A stretch of 64,000 bases of DNA from assembly GCA_008933995.1 (NCBI GenBank), contig WARS01000031.1:462001-526000 (forward strand), written 5' to 3'. Below the pieces are notes generated by a model. It saw only the letters and a program-made list of their open reading frames with translations. It had not been told where the DNA came from and made no database searches. Positions 50,634 through 62,415 of this stretch are shown here, piece after piece. This stretch comes from Datnioides undecimradiatus. Lineage: Eukaryota > Chordata > Actinopteri > Lobotiformes > Datnioididae. Both the position numbers and the translations under genes were made by a program. Each line of letters begins with the position of its first letter. Within the stretch, counting starts at the first letter, position 1.

Positions 50634-53338
50634 TCACAGTTTGGCATACACACTGCGCTGTCGCTCTCCCAGCCCCTCTTTGGTATCAGAGGTAACCTGA
50701 AAAAGTGCACTACATGGACATAAATGAGAAACACCACAATGGAGGATGGTTAAATACATATATGTGGAACATCCTTGTAAAGTGAAATAAGCATGAGTAC
50801 AAGTAGCTTCTCTCAACATTTTATGATTCTGTTGAAGCTGCTAGTCTGCTCTCTTTCCTTTTTTCCTGTTTCAAAACATAACAGCTGTAAAGAAGAATCG
50901 TGTCCTTTCTCCATGCAAATGAAAATGTGACATCTAAATATTTCAGGAGATACAATGGATAGATTCCTTTCTGCTAAAGATCCATCCATTGAAGAGGCTT
51001 TTGCAGTGTTTGAATAGCAAATCTGTGGAGAATGAAGTTTTCATGTTCTCTTGCTGCTTTAATAAACATCAGAGCCTGTACTGTTGGCAACTTGACTCAG
51101 CTGCAGCACTGTTCATCCAAAACCTATCCTTTATTAGGAGTACAAATTCAATCCACTGCCTTGAAAGATTTATAGATTCATGCAAGTTTTACGCCACTGG
51201 GAGCGCTAATGGCTTTTAGTGCTAGGGCCCCAAGGAGTCATTGTGCATGAAAACCAGAAAACGCAGAGCAGCACTTAAGCTTACCGCAATGTCAGGTTTC
51301 TGTCGAAAAAAGATGCAGTTGACTTGGAATACCAGTTCCAACCAATGGGTTTTTGAATGAGAAGAGACAAGTTCTTCAGCCATCAGAGCATACCCAGGCT
51401 TGAGTTGCTTGGTATCACTTGATTTGTTTGACAGGGGGGTCTGTAACTGTGCATTTCTGTAAAATATTTCACTTACATTAAAACATTTATTAATGTAAAA
51501 ATACAATATTCAGTTTTAATAACGAAAATATAACATGTATGATTTCAGTGCTGGTAAGATCCTGTGCCTGGCTTTTATGCAGTGATAGTCTCGTGTGCCA
51601 TGTTCTGAGCTGCTGCTACACAAATTCATGATGTTCATTATAAAAACCTGACATTTGTTACTTGGTTAGCACATGTGGTGTGCTATATATGTGACATTTG
51701 GGGGAGATGAGAAAGAGCTAAATGTCTTTCTAAGAAGATGCAAGTCAGACATGCACCACTAGAACCTGGAGCACCCAATAAATCAACCAGCATCTTCTGC
51801 CACAAACCTGTCAACCTATTAGGGATAGACAACTGTGAAGACAGAAGGTGTGCGTGGTTGAAATGTGGCTGGGGAGCTTCAGAGAAAATATCAGATAGCA
51901 AAAGGGACACTGAAAGGATTGGACACACATGACAAGAAAAAATACATAAAACATAAAGAGACAAGATTTTCTTTTAGCCAGTTACTACCTGAGTGCTGAG
52001 TGAAGTCATATACAAGTCTAGGAAGCATGGACATGGAATAAAAAATGCCACAGCTTACTATCAATAATTCAATGGATCGCAATGGCACAAAAATAACAGC
52101 CAGAGAAAGGACTGGCGTTGGCCCGACATCAGAGAGTAGATGTGTTTTATCATGTTTGAATGTTGTTGACTTTTTGTATGTTGGTCAGCACTCAAAACTT
52201 CCCACCACCATAACCTTTTGGTAAAATATATTCTTTGACAGTCCTTAACATTGCTTATTCTGGAGTAGTATGAATCGAAACACAATATTTTCAATATGAC
52301 AGATTCACTACATCTCTGTACTAGTGTCCCAAATTCATGTAGATCCTATTTGCAACACTGACAATAAATCTGACAAATATGAAAAGTTCCAAGATTCTAC
52401 TAAAAATAGAAGTTAGAAATACTTATGAATAAATAAAAACTTGTGACCTTGTCCTTTTAAAACCTGATGAAATCCTGCAATATTTTTGAGAAGTTCTTAG
52501 GAAAGTCATGTGTTCATAAATAGGTTATAAAAACTCTTTTGATCAAACTTTAATCAAATCTGTGTTTTGACTCTTCTGTAATGATGCCGATCAATAGGTC
52601 CCTGCACCCTTGAAACCTAAAACCTCATACTTCTTGGTTTATGTAGCAGGGGAAAAGTAAGAGCTTCGTCGGAGTCCAGGTGTTTTTCATTCCTAAATAT
52701 GTATGTCACTGCAAATCAGTGGTCCCACAGACAAGTAAAGATGCATCTAAAAACAAACATGACAGTACCTGGCTTGGGTACGCTGAAGACAAAAATCGAA
52801 AGAAATTGTATTTCACCACAGGTAAAGATCACTGTGCAATCTAAATGTTTTTGTGTCTGCTGTTCCTGAGTTATGTTGTGCAATAATCAGCAGTACTGGA
52901 GTTACAGACCATTATGTTACCACTCAGAGGTTCTCACAGAACCACAACGTTGATAAGCTTGATAAGCACACATGGTAAGCTTATGAATATGATGCACTGC
53001 TATAGATTAAATGAAATGAAAAGTATCTTAAGTAGTTAAAATGAGGTCAAACTTCAACATCTAAAACAATACAATAAAACATACACATTTATGCAGCCTT
53101 GTAACCCTTCCTTACATTAATCAAACATTCTCTTCAACCTTTAGTAAATTCAACCTTTATTCTTTTATTTTTGCGTCTTCACTCATTGCCTAGCAAGGCT
53201 GACTAATGAAAACCAAAATAGCCAAAAACAAAGGTGTCATGCGTATTTTTATTTTAGTTAAATTAACCACTCACCTCCTCCACTTCAAGTATTCAGAATT
53301 AAATGATTGGTTTTTTTTAACCGTTTTTGATGCACAAG
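50634..53338 (-). other. candidate minus-strand spliced ORF, three segments, unrecognised
   Basis: Three minus-strand segments can be joined in phase. The first is 53338-53275 (64 bases, acceptor CATTTTAG, donor GGAGGAG|GTGAGT), open and ending in phase 2. The second is 51456-51285 (172 bases, acceptor ATATTTTACAG, donor ATTGCG|GTAAGC), 57 codons, including LKPGYALMAEELVSSHSK and THWLELVFQVNCIFF. The third is 50696-50634 (acceptor GCACTTTTTCAG), reading VTSDTKEGLGERQRSVYAKL and then TGA. I recognise no family. Splice signals of segments two and three are good, and the acceptor of segment one is mediocre. Chance chains of this kind are expected occasionally in 64 kb, so the call is weak. Confidence 0.2.
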
Positions 53339-53444
53339 CTAAAATGTATCAAATTTCAAACCGAAACAAAGGACAGTATAGTCTCTGTGCTATTCAACAT
53401 TTGGGCTTTCAGTTCTTCATTCATCCTTTCTCACATCCTGCTCT

Positions 53445-53775
53445 CTGTTTCTGCATTTACTCCCTTCTAAGACTCTACAACAGCTCACCACTGTGTAACA
53501 GATGAGGACACTCATTTCCATCCTCATCTGTTTACTCTGTATTTCCTGTCTGAAACATTGCTCGATTTTGCACATCTTGTTTTTTCTTACACTTATTTAT
53601 GTAAATATGTAAATATCTTAGTTCTACATTCTATTTTTATCTTATTCGGTTTTTATCTTTTGTACTATTTTATGTTATTACTGTTATGTTATTACTGTTG
53701 GTGCTGCTGCAATAACCAAATTTCCCTCAGAGGATTAATAAAGTACTTCTATTCTATTCTATTATATTCTATTCT
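53445..53775 (+). mobile_element. LINE 3' end with (TTCTA)n tail
   Basis: The segment begins with what looks like the last codons of a LINE ORF2 (RLYNSSPLCNR then stop, 53471-53504). A T-rich 3' UTR follows, with repeated TTATTTATGTAAATATGT and ATGTTATTACTGT units, then GTGCTGCTGCAATAACCAAA, TTTCCCTCAGAGGATTAATA, AAGTACTTC and a (TTCTA)n tail at about 53747-53775. The sequence AAATTTCCC...GGATTAATAAAGT followed by a pentanucleotide tail is the usual 3' end of several non-LTR retrotransposons in teleosts. The copy is 5'-truncated and non-functional. Exact clade not assigned. Confidence 0.75.
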
Positions 53776-56402
53776 CCACCATAGTCTACCCCTGTTATTT
53801 AAATTCTGTATTAAATTGTTTACCGCATTAGTGTTGCACATCAGCTTGATAAATGAGTAAATTATAGAGATGATCTAGAAGATCAGCTGGTATGGATTAG
53901 TTGGGCATTTAAATTAGATCACTCGTGAAAAACACTTTTATTTTAAAATGAGGCTTGGTGGGCTGAAAAGAACTTGTATCTGGGTGCTTCTGGAGTTGAT
54001 TTGTTTGAATGTCCACTGGCCCTGTAAGGTTGTATTGAGAGTCATGCATCAAGACAAATAAGATGTACAGTCAGTAGCTTTAGTGGAGCAATTAATGAAG
54101 CAATTTATAAGAATTAGGTTAGAATCAATCGGTTTGATGGAAAACTATTGGGAGATAAAGTCCAGGTTGGAAGTGGATGGAGCTGTGTTTTCACTACAGG
54201 CTTTACATCCCAAAATACATCATGGTCAAAGATGTAAGGGATGTCCCAGTAAAATTACAAAGGTAGCATGTTTTGATTCATTCATTATTCTATAAAAGTC
54301 CTCAGTGGAAATATGTCATAATCATTAGGTAGCTGGAAGGTGGGTGAGAGTGGATGCCATTCTCCTTGTTCAATTCCCAGGACTGCAACCCAAACCTAGT
54401 CATCCTCTTAAGACCTGTAACTAAATTTATTAAAATTGTTATAAAATTTTATTAGATATTACCTTAAAGCCACGTTTCGCCTCTTGAAACTGATGGTTTT
54501 TCAGACTTATAAGACCAGGCCCCTATAACACCGGCATGTGTGGCATCACCCGTCACCACCTTTACTACACTTGTTTCAATTACCACTAAATCAAGAATGC
54601 TGTGATGTGACAATGTCAGTTCTTCTCACCTAACCACTTAACTGATATCAGACAGACCCGTCAACTCGTTACACTCTGTTTCAGTCAACTAAACTCTGCA
54701 GAGTGGACAGATTATTACGTACTTCAAGTCTAACTACACCTGCTTCTTCCCGCCAAAAATATCATGAGTCTCAACTTTTTGTGTGCATCAGTGTAACAAC
54801 ACCATTAGCTAGATAGATTTTTGGTTTGGCTGTTAATGAGACAGTCTGCTTTTGGGGAATAGGAGTGAGAGGTGTCATACAACCATCATCTTTGGTGTGT
54901 GAGATGTCTCTATTCAAAAAGATCTAAGTAGTTTGTCTCCACTCTTTTAATGTGTAATGTGTGTATTTGGCTTTATTGCAAATTGCAGTCATCACACATG
55001 ACGCAATACAATGTGCTGCTTAACTACACTAACATCACATAACTGTTCACTTTGTATGAATACTGTGAGGTCCCAAGTGGCGTTCAAGGACTTGGGAAAG
55101 CAGATGGCGTTCAGTAAAGTTTTACTTAGAACAGAAGCAGCTTCATAATAAGAAACACTTAACAGCAGTTTTATTATAACTATGCACTAAAGAAAACAAG
55201 ATAGATCCTTTTGGAAATATAACTGCACTTTCGGAAGCTTTTTTCCCCCTTTCCTTTTCAAACAATTGTCACACTCAATATGCTGCATCAGCTATGTGGA
55301 AACTGCTGCCATATGATGGAAAACTGAACTGAGCAGTCCTGTCAGCTTAACCCCGCAGTCACTTTCTCAGACGAGTAAATTAAAAGGGCTTCTTATGTTC
55401 AGGTGTCAGGTGAGAGGCACCTATCAAAGAATCCATGTTTGAAGAGCTTTGTGTTCATGTAAAAACGATAAGAGAAAAGAAAAAGATTTACTTCACAATA
55501 GCGGAAAGAAGTATTTGTGGTCTAACAGTATGTTATGCCAGCTCATTAACGGTGCTTAACAGAAATGTCGAACAAATAGATCATTTAAAAACACAACCGT
55601 TGTTGATCAAAACTGCATTTCAAAAATCACTAAACTGACTCCCACAGTCAAGTTAAACTGACTGAAGCTGTATATTGGTGCTAGCATATTGCAGTGAGTG
55701 ATTTGGCAGAAAAAAATGTTGGCGCTGCGCCTAATTCAGCTAAATTTTGTGCCACAAAGTCACGAAAGTGCCATTAAGTGCCATCAGTCTGGGTTTACTA
55801 GTTCCTTGTTATGTTGGTGTACAAGAAGTGGGTGCACATATATTAAGTTGAGAGAGACACAACAACAAATGGCGGGTAAAAGAGTGGAAGTTGAAGTTGT
55901 GAATGAGCATTAGTTTTACCTGTAGAAACAGAAATGTAAAAACAGTGCGGTTTAAGCACTTGTTATTCCTCTGAAGAACAGTATTACAATTTTCATTGAT
56001 GACAGACTTCTAAAATGAGCTTGGCTTGAATTTTTGGAAATGTTCTTTTTCCATTTTTGGTTGATCTATGATAGTAGTTTCTGATGCTTTTTAGTTCAAA
56101 TAGTGCTACGCTAGTGCACATCCAGGGTCCCTCTCTGTACTGAACCAACAGCAATGTAATTGATATAGATCTTCTCATCTAAAGGGTGGGTAAATCAACA
56201 AACAACAGTAGTTTCTCACATTACTGGACTGTTCCCTTAAGAGGTGGGATTGATTTTAAAGCAATTTTCAAAGGATAGGCAACAAACATTTCAATCATAT
56301 TTTCTATCATGCTATTTGCAAGTCCCCACCCCCTCCGCTCAGCTCCATTTTCTGCCTACTCCTCTCTTCATTTATGTCCATCACAGACACATACAAACTC
56401 AC
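53776..56402. other. non-coding, nothing recognised
   Basis: Unique AT-rich sequence. A GTTCAATTCCC string at 54369 superficially resembles a tRNA B-box, but no A-box or cloverleaf precedes it. The frame at 54083-54295 has no motif. An AAGTGGCGTTCAAGG / AGATGGCGTTCAGTA near-duplication lies at 55075-55115. Confidence 0.5.
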
Positions 56403-56546
56403 CTGGGAGTCTGTGAGTGAGGAACCTCTGATGCGTTCCACATTGCTGCCTCTCTGATTGCACTGTTTACAGCCAAAGACAACTGCAGCAGTGCAGTGGA
56501 GGATAATTAGGCCTATGCTTTGCCGTGCTTGTGCTCTATGAGTAAT
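56403..56546 (-). other. exon-like open segment, unrecognised
   Basis: On the minus strand the acceptor CCTTCTCTGCCAAACAG is followed by 144 bases open only in phase 0 (48 codons) and the donor CTCCCAG|GTGAGT. The peptide includes ARQSIGLIILHCTAAVVFGC and ends in RGSSLTDSQ. A second acceptor (TGCTCACCACAG) 42 bases upstream also keeps the frame. Splice signals are close to consensus on both sides. I recognise no protein family. It cannot be joined in phase directly to the segments at 53.3-50.6 kb without another exon between. Confidence 0.2.
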
Positions 56547-58416
56547 CTGTTTGGCAGAGAAGGCAAGTGGCCAACAGTTATTTACCTGTGGTGAGCAAAA
56601 AGCATACATTGATGTACAGGGATTAGATGAGTCATGCTCCGAGAGAGTTGAGGAGTCTTTACTTGGGCCTAGTTAATCAGGGGTTATTTCAGGATTAGGA
56701 TTCAGCATATTATTGAGGTTATAGTCTAACCAGCCGTTCATGCTACACCTCTTGTGAAGACAGAATGTAAGTTTGATAATATTGGTTTACATTTGGACAT
56801 TTTTTTTTTTATCTTAACTCAATTTCAGGGTATGTTTTAGCATCAAAAAGAGATTATAGTTTAGTTCAGTTTCAAATAATAGAGAAATTGACAGTACAAG
56901 GAACTGAATTTCCATTCTGATGACATGATCAGTGAACCACCTGAGCTGTACAAGACCATTTCCCATTTACCACTGTTTTATTGTTGTTTCTAAACAATCA
57001 AATCACAAACTGTGCACCATTAATTCACAATTTACCATAAATGCTTCACAGTAACAGCCATGCTACCCGACTCCTTCTGTTCCAGACTAAATGGGCCATC
57101 TGTGTAAACACTAATCCTCACTTAACTGCTAAAAACACTGACACTCACCTGCACGGACAGCAACCACGTTGGACAATAACTCAGGCTTCAACAAAGGGAC
57201 GCCGACATGAGAGCGTCACGTCCAACTGAGCAAGTGCAGCTTTCCCCTGCCCCAAGGCTACTCTATTACTAAAAGTTTCTCCCCCTCTTTAAACCAATTT
57301 CCCAAATGGGTAAAGTAATGACATTCAATAAATGAACGATTAGTTTTATATGATTGTATTTGCATTTTAGGTCCGGTATGTATCTTTTTCCCAAGGGAAA
57401 AGGAGACCCTCACCACCCGCTGGCAAATTCCCATTTTTAATTTATTTTCTTAATTATCATCAAGGCGATTTTATTAAATTCATGCACAAGGTATTCTTAC
57501 TGATAAATTAATTATTTCACAACACTTTTTTTTAATTATCCAGCTCTCCTCATATCAATGCATTAAACTTGTACTTCCCAGTGTGTACTGTTGTTTGACT
57601 GCTCACTGTGTGATCTAAACTTACCTGTCAGTATGTTACGTTTTGTTAAGTCAAATAAATCCATTACTTCACATTTTGAATCATCCAGAGTTGTATCAAA
57701 CGCATTTCGTCTTGTAATTGTATCTTGGAACTTTGCATTCATTACTTTTTAATAACTTTTCTTCTCTTATATAAGCCCTTTTTTAAGTACAATGACACAC
57801 AAATATAATATGTTTTATACCCTAGTGAGGGCCACCTGCATGGTGATAAAAGTGCTTAAGTCACAAATAAGGTGGCTGTGGTTAAAGGTTGTGTGAAAAA
57901 AGAGGACTGATTCTAATATAGAAATAAAATATGCCTCAGTACATTTACTTTTTGAGGTCACTTCATTCTTAACTAATGCGTGCAACCTGTGACACTGTTT
58001 ACGCCTCCTTTCGGTGCCTATTATATTGAGGCTAAAGTCTAAAAGCCGCTTAGTGGCCTGAGCATAAGCTAGCAATCTGGTAAAAGTCTCCATGTGTTTC
58101 TTTTTTATTTTAATCAATAGTAAGTTTGTATTTGCGAGGAGAAGTGAAGCAAAAGTTGAATACTGACCAGTTATTTGCTTTGATGCAGTATGTGTTGCAC
58201 AAACACATACTGACAAGATTTAGATGTAGCAGATGAGTTAGCTGAACGTGGAATCAAGTCAATGAGTGTAGACCTGTTGATTGCAGAACCTCAGTCCAAT
58301 TTATAATTATATACTATATTACTGCCATGATCCTAACTCTGATGTTATAAGAGTTATTATGTTCAATTGTTAAGAACATCTGAGATTAATTATTACACAG
58401 ATTTACCAGTATGGGT
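56547..58416. other. non-coding; CpG-richer patch near 57.15-57.25 kb
   Basis: Around 57145-57240 CpGs are locally frequent, and the minus strand shows a consensus donor GTGCAG|GTGAGT. All three upstream frames are closed, so at most this would be an untranslated exon. The 133-codon frame at 57815-58216 (minus) has no motif. No other feature is seen. Confidence 0.45.
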
Positions 58417-58454
58417 AAAAAAATAAAAAATAAAAATAATAAAAAAAATAAAAT
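58417..58454. repeat. A-rich (AAAAT)n-like tract
   Basis: Runs of A broken by single T, about 38 bases. No element body is recognised next to it. Confidence 0.85.
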
Positions 58455-60854
58455 CAAGAAATGCCACAGAACATAGAATAAGCCTTGAATTAAGCCCATA
58501 GAGTATTTTCATCACCATTTTCCTTCAAAACCCTGCACACAACCTTTCGTTCCATATTTAAAAATGTGTTAAGGGAGAAATGGAGATCAAACTTCTGAAG
58601 AAACACAAAGATCCAGAAAATAATTGCAGTTATGGGGAGAACCTGGCTGTTTCTTAATCTCTCAAAATGGTACACCTTATTCTGCCAAAAACTGTACTAA
58701 CAACCAGCCTCTAAATGTTTTGTCAGTACTTCTGCACTATGCAATTATCTTTGAGAAACTATACAGTTAGCCATGAGTTCAAGCTAGCTAGGTGAGGATT
58801 GCAATGCAACATGCCTACACCTTTCGGTGCGCCTGAAACCAATGTCTAGCATTTTCTAGTCACAGAATTCAAAACCACTAAAATCTGTCTTTATATCACT
58901 AAACAACCTGTAGAAGAAACGAAACAAAATAAAAAAATGACATGCATGTAAACATGTTAGGTACACGATACACGATTGATAGTTTCTGGTTGCTGTGGTC
59001 CTTGGCTGCCTCTTCCAGTTTTTTGGGGCACATAAAAGAATGTCTGCGTTACAGCCCTGCTGATCACTCCAACATTGCTCTATGCTATGCTTTCTGTACT
59101 CCGACATAAACTATTCACAGCACTATGCAGTCCTAATTTGTGTCTTCCTGCAACAACTCAACTCTCACGAGACTTGAGAGCAAGACCTTTCCTTGAGCAA
59201 GACTAGTTTAGACACAGTACCAAACAGACCAGATCAAGTGAAAGGTAAAGAATAACTTTTTATTTCTCTGCAGAGTCCTGTTCATAATGCTGTCAAACAC
59301 TTAAAATGACAATCTGAGCCTGTCAGTGGCATAAACAAACACATTTGATGGACATGCTGTACATTGGGAGTGCGTACTTGCCCCATAGGGTTACATTGCT
59401 TGCTGCAGCGCTCTTGCTCAATATTGGACTGGTTTCAAACACTGTTGTCCCCATTAGTCATGTAGATACAAAAACAGAAAAAAGAGATATGTTCCAAGTT
59501 TAAAAATACCAGAGTTTGCTCTGGTATTTGCACACATTTGACTACCATCAGCAATCATTTTTCACATTCCTGTGCTCCATGTTTGAAGGGCTATGTTCAT
59601 TTTCCTGGCTTCAAGTTTGAAGCTGAAAAGCTGCTGAAAGCCTTTGTGCAATAATCATGCAAATAAAGGGAAGGAATACATTTTTTAATTTTGATTTTGC
59701 ATTATAGCAAATCATTTTAAAATTAAAATCAAAATTATTATAAATCATTATCATTATGGGGCACTCTGAAATTCCCTGCCGCTGAGGACCTAGGCTGCTG
59801 CTGATTTAACCTTGGTGTTATTGGACAGTATTTAACTCTGTTACCTTTAGTCTTGTGCAGTTTGTCTGTATGGTTACTTATGACTGTACTGCACTTCACA
59901 TTGTGAACTAAAGTGAATCTTTCAGAAGTGATACTGTTTCTTCCCGTCATGAGCACAACACAACACATTTGATGGCTACTCCTTTTGAATCCACTGTCCA
60001 TCATAATATGTCAGTTCATTTTTGCAATAACATTAATTAGGAACATATATTGCTGGGAAATTCAGTCTTTAAAATCTTTTGAATGCACTTTGACAGCAAT
60101 ATTATTAAATGGAAAGAATAAAGCAAAAGATTACCATATACTAAACCCTCGACTTCACCTCATCTGTGATCTCTTTCATGCATTCATTTGAGCCATTACA
60201 GTTGTTCTGAGGTTATGCCACCTTCCTGCAATAAAAACAAAATGAGTTTGTTGAGTTGCCACTGCACAGAGAGGTCGGAATCCAAGGTCGGATTTATAGG
60301 TAGAGCCAGTAGAGATCAAGTATGTAGCTTAAGAGCACTTGAGTAGGGCAAATGCATGCAGACACGTTCTGGTTAGAGCATGCTCTCCAAGACCACTACA
60401 CCACCTTGTTTCTTATTATTCTGTACATAATTAAATGAAGCATCCAAAGCAGGAGATGGAAAGTAATGGAATGGGTGCTTGATATTACAGTTCTTAATTC
60501 AGAAATCAAATGTCTCAGCTGAAATGTGGATTATTTTAGGAAGAGTCATTAAGAATATTTAATACACAATGTCTTTTATATGAATATTGTTCTACCCGGA
60601 TGGGAGCCTGTTTTATACAGCAAAACTTTAAAACTCAATATGAAACACTATATGTGCTGCATTTTTCTCCTATTCCCGTCACACAATTGTATGAGTCTAT
60701 AACTACCTAAATTTGTGAATAACCAAACACAAATTAAACACAGTGCCACACTAATTCTATAGAGTTTCAAACCACTGAAATGTAATCAGCGGTGTCAAAC
60801 AAGGTATGAGTTGTTTTCACAGTGGAACGTGTATAGAAACTCCCTCTCTTAGCG
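58455..60854. other. non-coding; two inverted repeats
   Basis: No gene is recognised. It contains a perfect 11-bp hairpin at 59504-59529 and a 13-bp AT-rich inverted repeat (59686-59698 with 59725-59737). The rest is unique AT-rich sequence. Confidence 0.5.
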
Positions 60855-61038
60855 AAAAGCTGCCTTCACTAGTAGCATCCCTGAATACTGATGTAATGTA
60901 TTCCGCACCTTCCCCTTGAGTTCTGCCACATCAGCTGCTGAGCGATTCTTTGATGTTTCTGTTGTAAAAGCAGTACAGTCTCAGGACCCCTTTGATTGTG
61001 TGAAATGTGCTGTGTGTTCGCTATTAAACATCTGTTAG
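60855..61038 (+). pseudogene. possible hAT transposase C-terminal relic
   Basis: In the plus frame ending with a stop at 61038 the peptide reads SATSAAERFFDVSVVKAV (from about 60922). This recalls the conserved P-A-T-S-A-x-S-E-R-x-F-S core of the hAT dimerisation domain, with one residue missing. It continues DPFDCVKCAVCSLLNIC to the stop, compatible with the short C-terminal tail of such transposases. In a neighbouring frame just upstream LPSLVASLNTD recalls the YPxLAxLA segment that precedes it, implying a frameshift. No upstream transposase body is recognised. If correct it is a small dead fragment. A chance resemblance is possible. Confidence 0.35.
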
Positions 61039-62415
61039 CAATTTTCGTCTTTTAGATGAAGGTTGGGGTTCCATTGTTGACCTGTGGTCTCGCTCTCCTT
61101 TGTTGGACTGTCTTTGAGCTCCTCTTTTTGACTGTGAAATTTCACCTGATAAGCAAAAGTCTGGATTTTTTTCCTGATATATTTCAGAAAATAGAGAGTC
61201 ACCAGTGCCACACATTTGTAGCTCGGGTTGGATCCTGTGTGATGTTGCAGGCTGTCAAGACGCTGCAAAACTTGTTTTAAAATTGAACTAAATGTGCTTT
61301 TTTTATACCCTGAATCTTGATATAATACATCCCAGAATATAGTGCAATAATCAATGCATTGCAATTATTAATCGGACTTAGTTGTAATAAATAATAATAT
61401 ATACCCACATTTATACTTTTTCACATTTAGTTTGTTGCATACATCCACAGAGATCATTGCATGTTTGATTGAGCTTGTGTTCAAACAAAGTCCAGTTAAG
61501 GACGTGATTGGATCTGTGCCTCAATGTATTAATCCGATCAAAATGGAAATACTAACATTGCTGTGCTGCTCGCATCTCTCTCTACCTTTAACAGTGTTTG
61601 GTACAGGTAGATGTAGAGGCACATGTAGGCCATAAACAACCTAAGATGTTGCTTCATGTATGGTGACGATTCTCTTTCTTCATTTTACTTAATTAAGTGT
61701 GTCAGAAATGTGCTTTTATTATCTTTCTCTCATGAAGGACATGACCCTATATGCGATCTCAATCTTGCTAAGTAGATCAGATGTTTATACAAGGCACAAG
61801 GTAGTCTGTGAGCACCTTATTTCCTGTATTAGATTTGAAGGAGACCATGCAGATGACCCATGTGCCGTCTGTACAGCAACAAAGGACAAAATCATAGCTC
61901 GAGCTGGAGTAAGAGGAAGTCTTCTAAACAAACCAGTCTACCTGCTGGCTGAAGATGTAAATTTGAGTGAATATGAAATTGTGTTATCATTCATTTATGT
62001 CAAACATTAAGGTTAGAAAACTGTAACTGTCAAAATGAGTTTTGTCCATTAATGCATATATGTAGACATTTTATTGAAATTTAATTTAGTATGCTTTGCA
62101 TATCTGCTTTATTTGACCTTGACTGTTCAGTTTGCAGCCTGTCAGGAATCAAACAGCTTAATATCCATACATGTGTGGCCAAAGTTTGTTCAACTCTAAA
62201 ATGACAATGATCCCTTCATAGCACAATATACTAAATTTGATCAAGTAATGCAACCAGTGCATTACACTGACACATTAGCTCTGTTTTGGTCATCACAAAA
62301 GCAACAGTATTATCGGGTATTGGGTCATATTATTAGCATCTTTGAAATGTTGATTTAGTGTTTAAGTTTCAAAAATGAATATTCCCTGGAGGCAGGCAGT
62401 TGTGACAACATCTAG
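61039..62415. other. unassigned stretch with several open frames
   Basis: Plus-strand frames at 61056-61280 (hydrophobic N-terminus reading MKVGVPLLTCGLALLCWTVF), 61432-61635 and 61699-62010 (ADDPCAVCTATKDKIIARAG) are open and partly flanked by AG/GT strings. They show no family motif and cannot be chained in phase by good splice sites. The first is overlapped by an open minus-strand frame. I make no gene call. Confidence 0.3.

Noticed and set aside
54340..54400. GTTCAATTCCC as a tRNA or SINE B-box
   Set aside because: No A-box at the right distance, no cloverleaf pairing and no recognisable SINE body or tail.
57146..57240. Minus-strand segment with a consensus donor GTGCAG|GTGAGT
   Set aside because: All three frames upstream of the donor are closed within the plausible exon, so it cannot be coding. 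An untranslated exon remains possible but unsupported.
57815..58216. 133-codon minus-strand open frame, among the longest in the window
   Set aside because: No motif, biased composition, no splice or promoter context. A frame this long is expected by chance among six frames of 64 kb.
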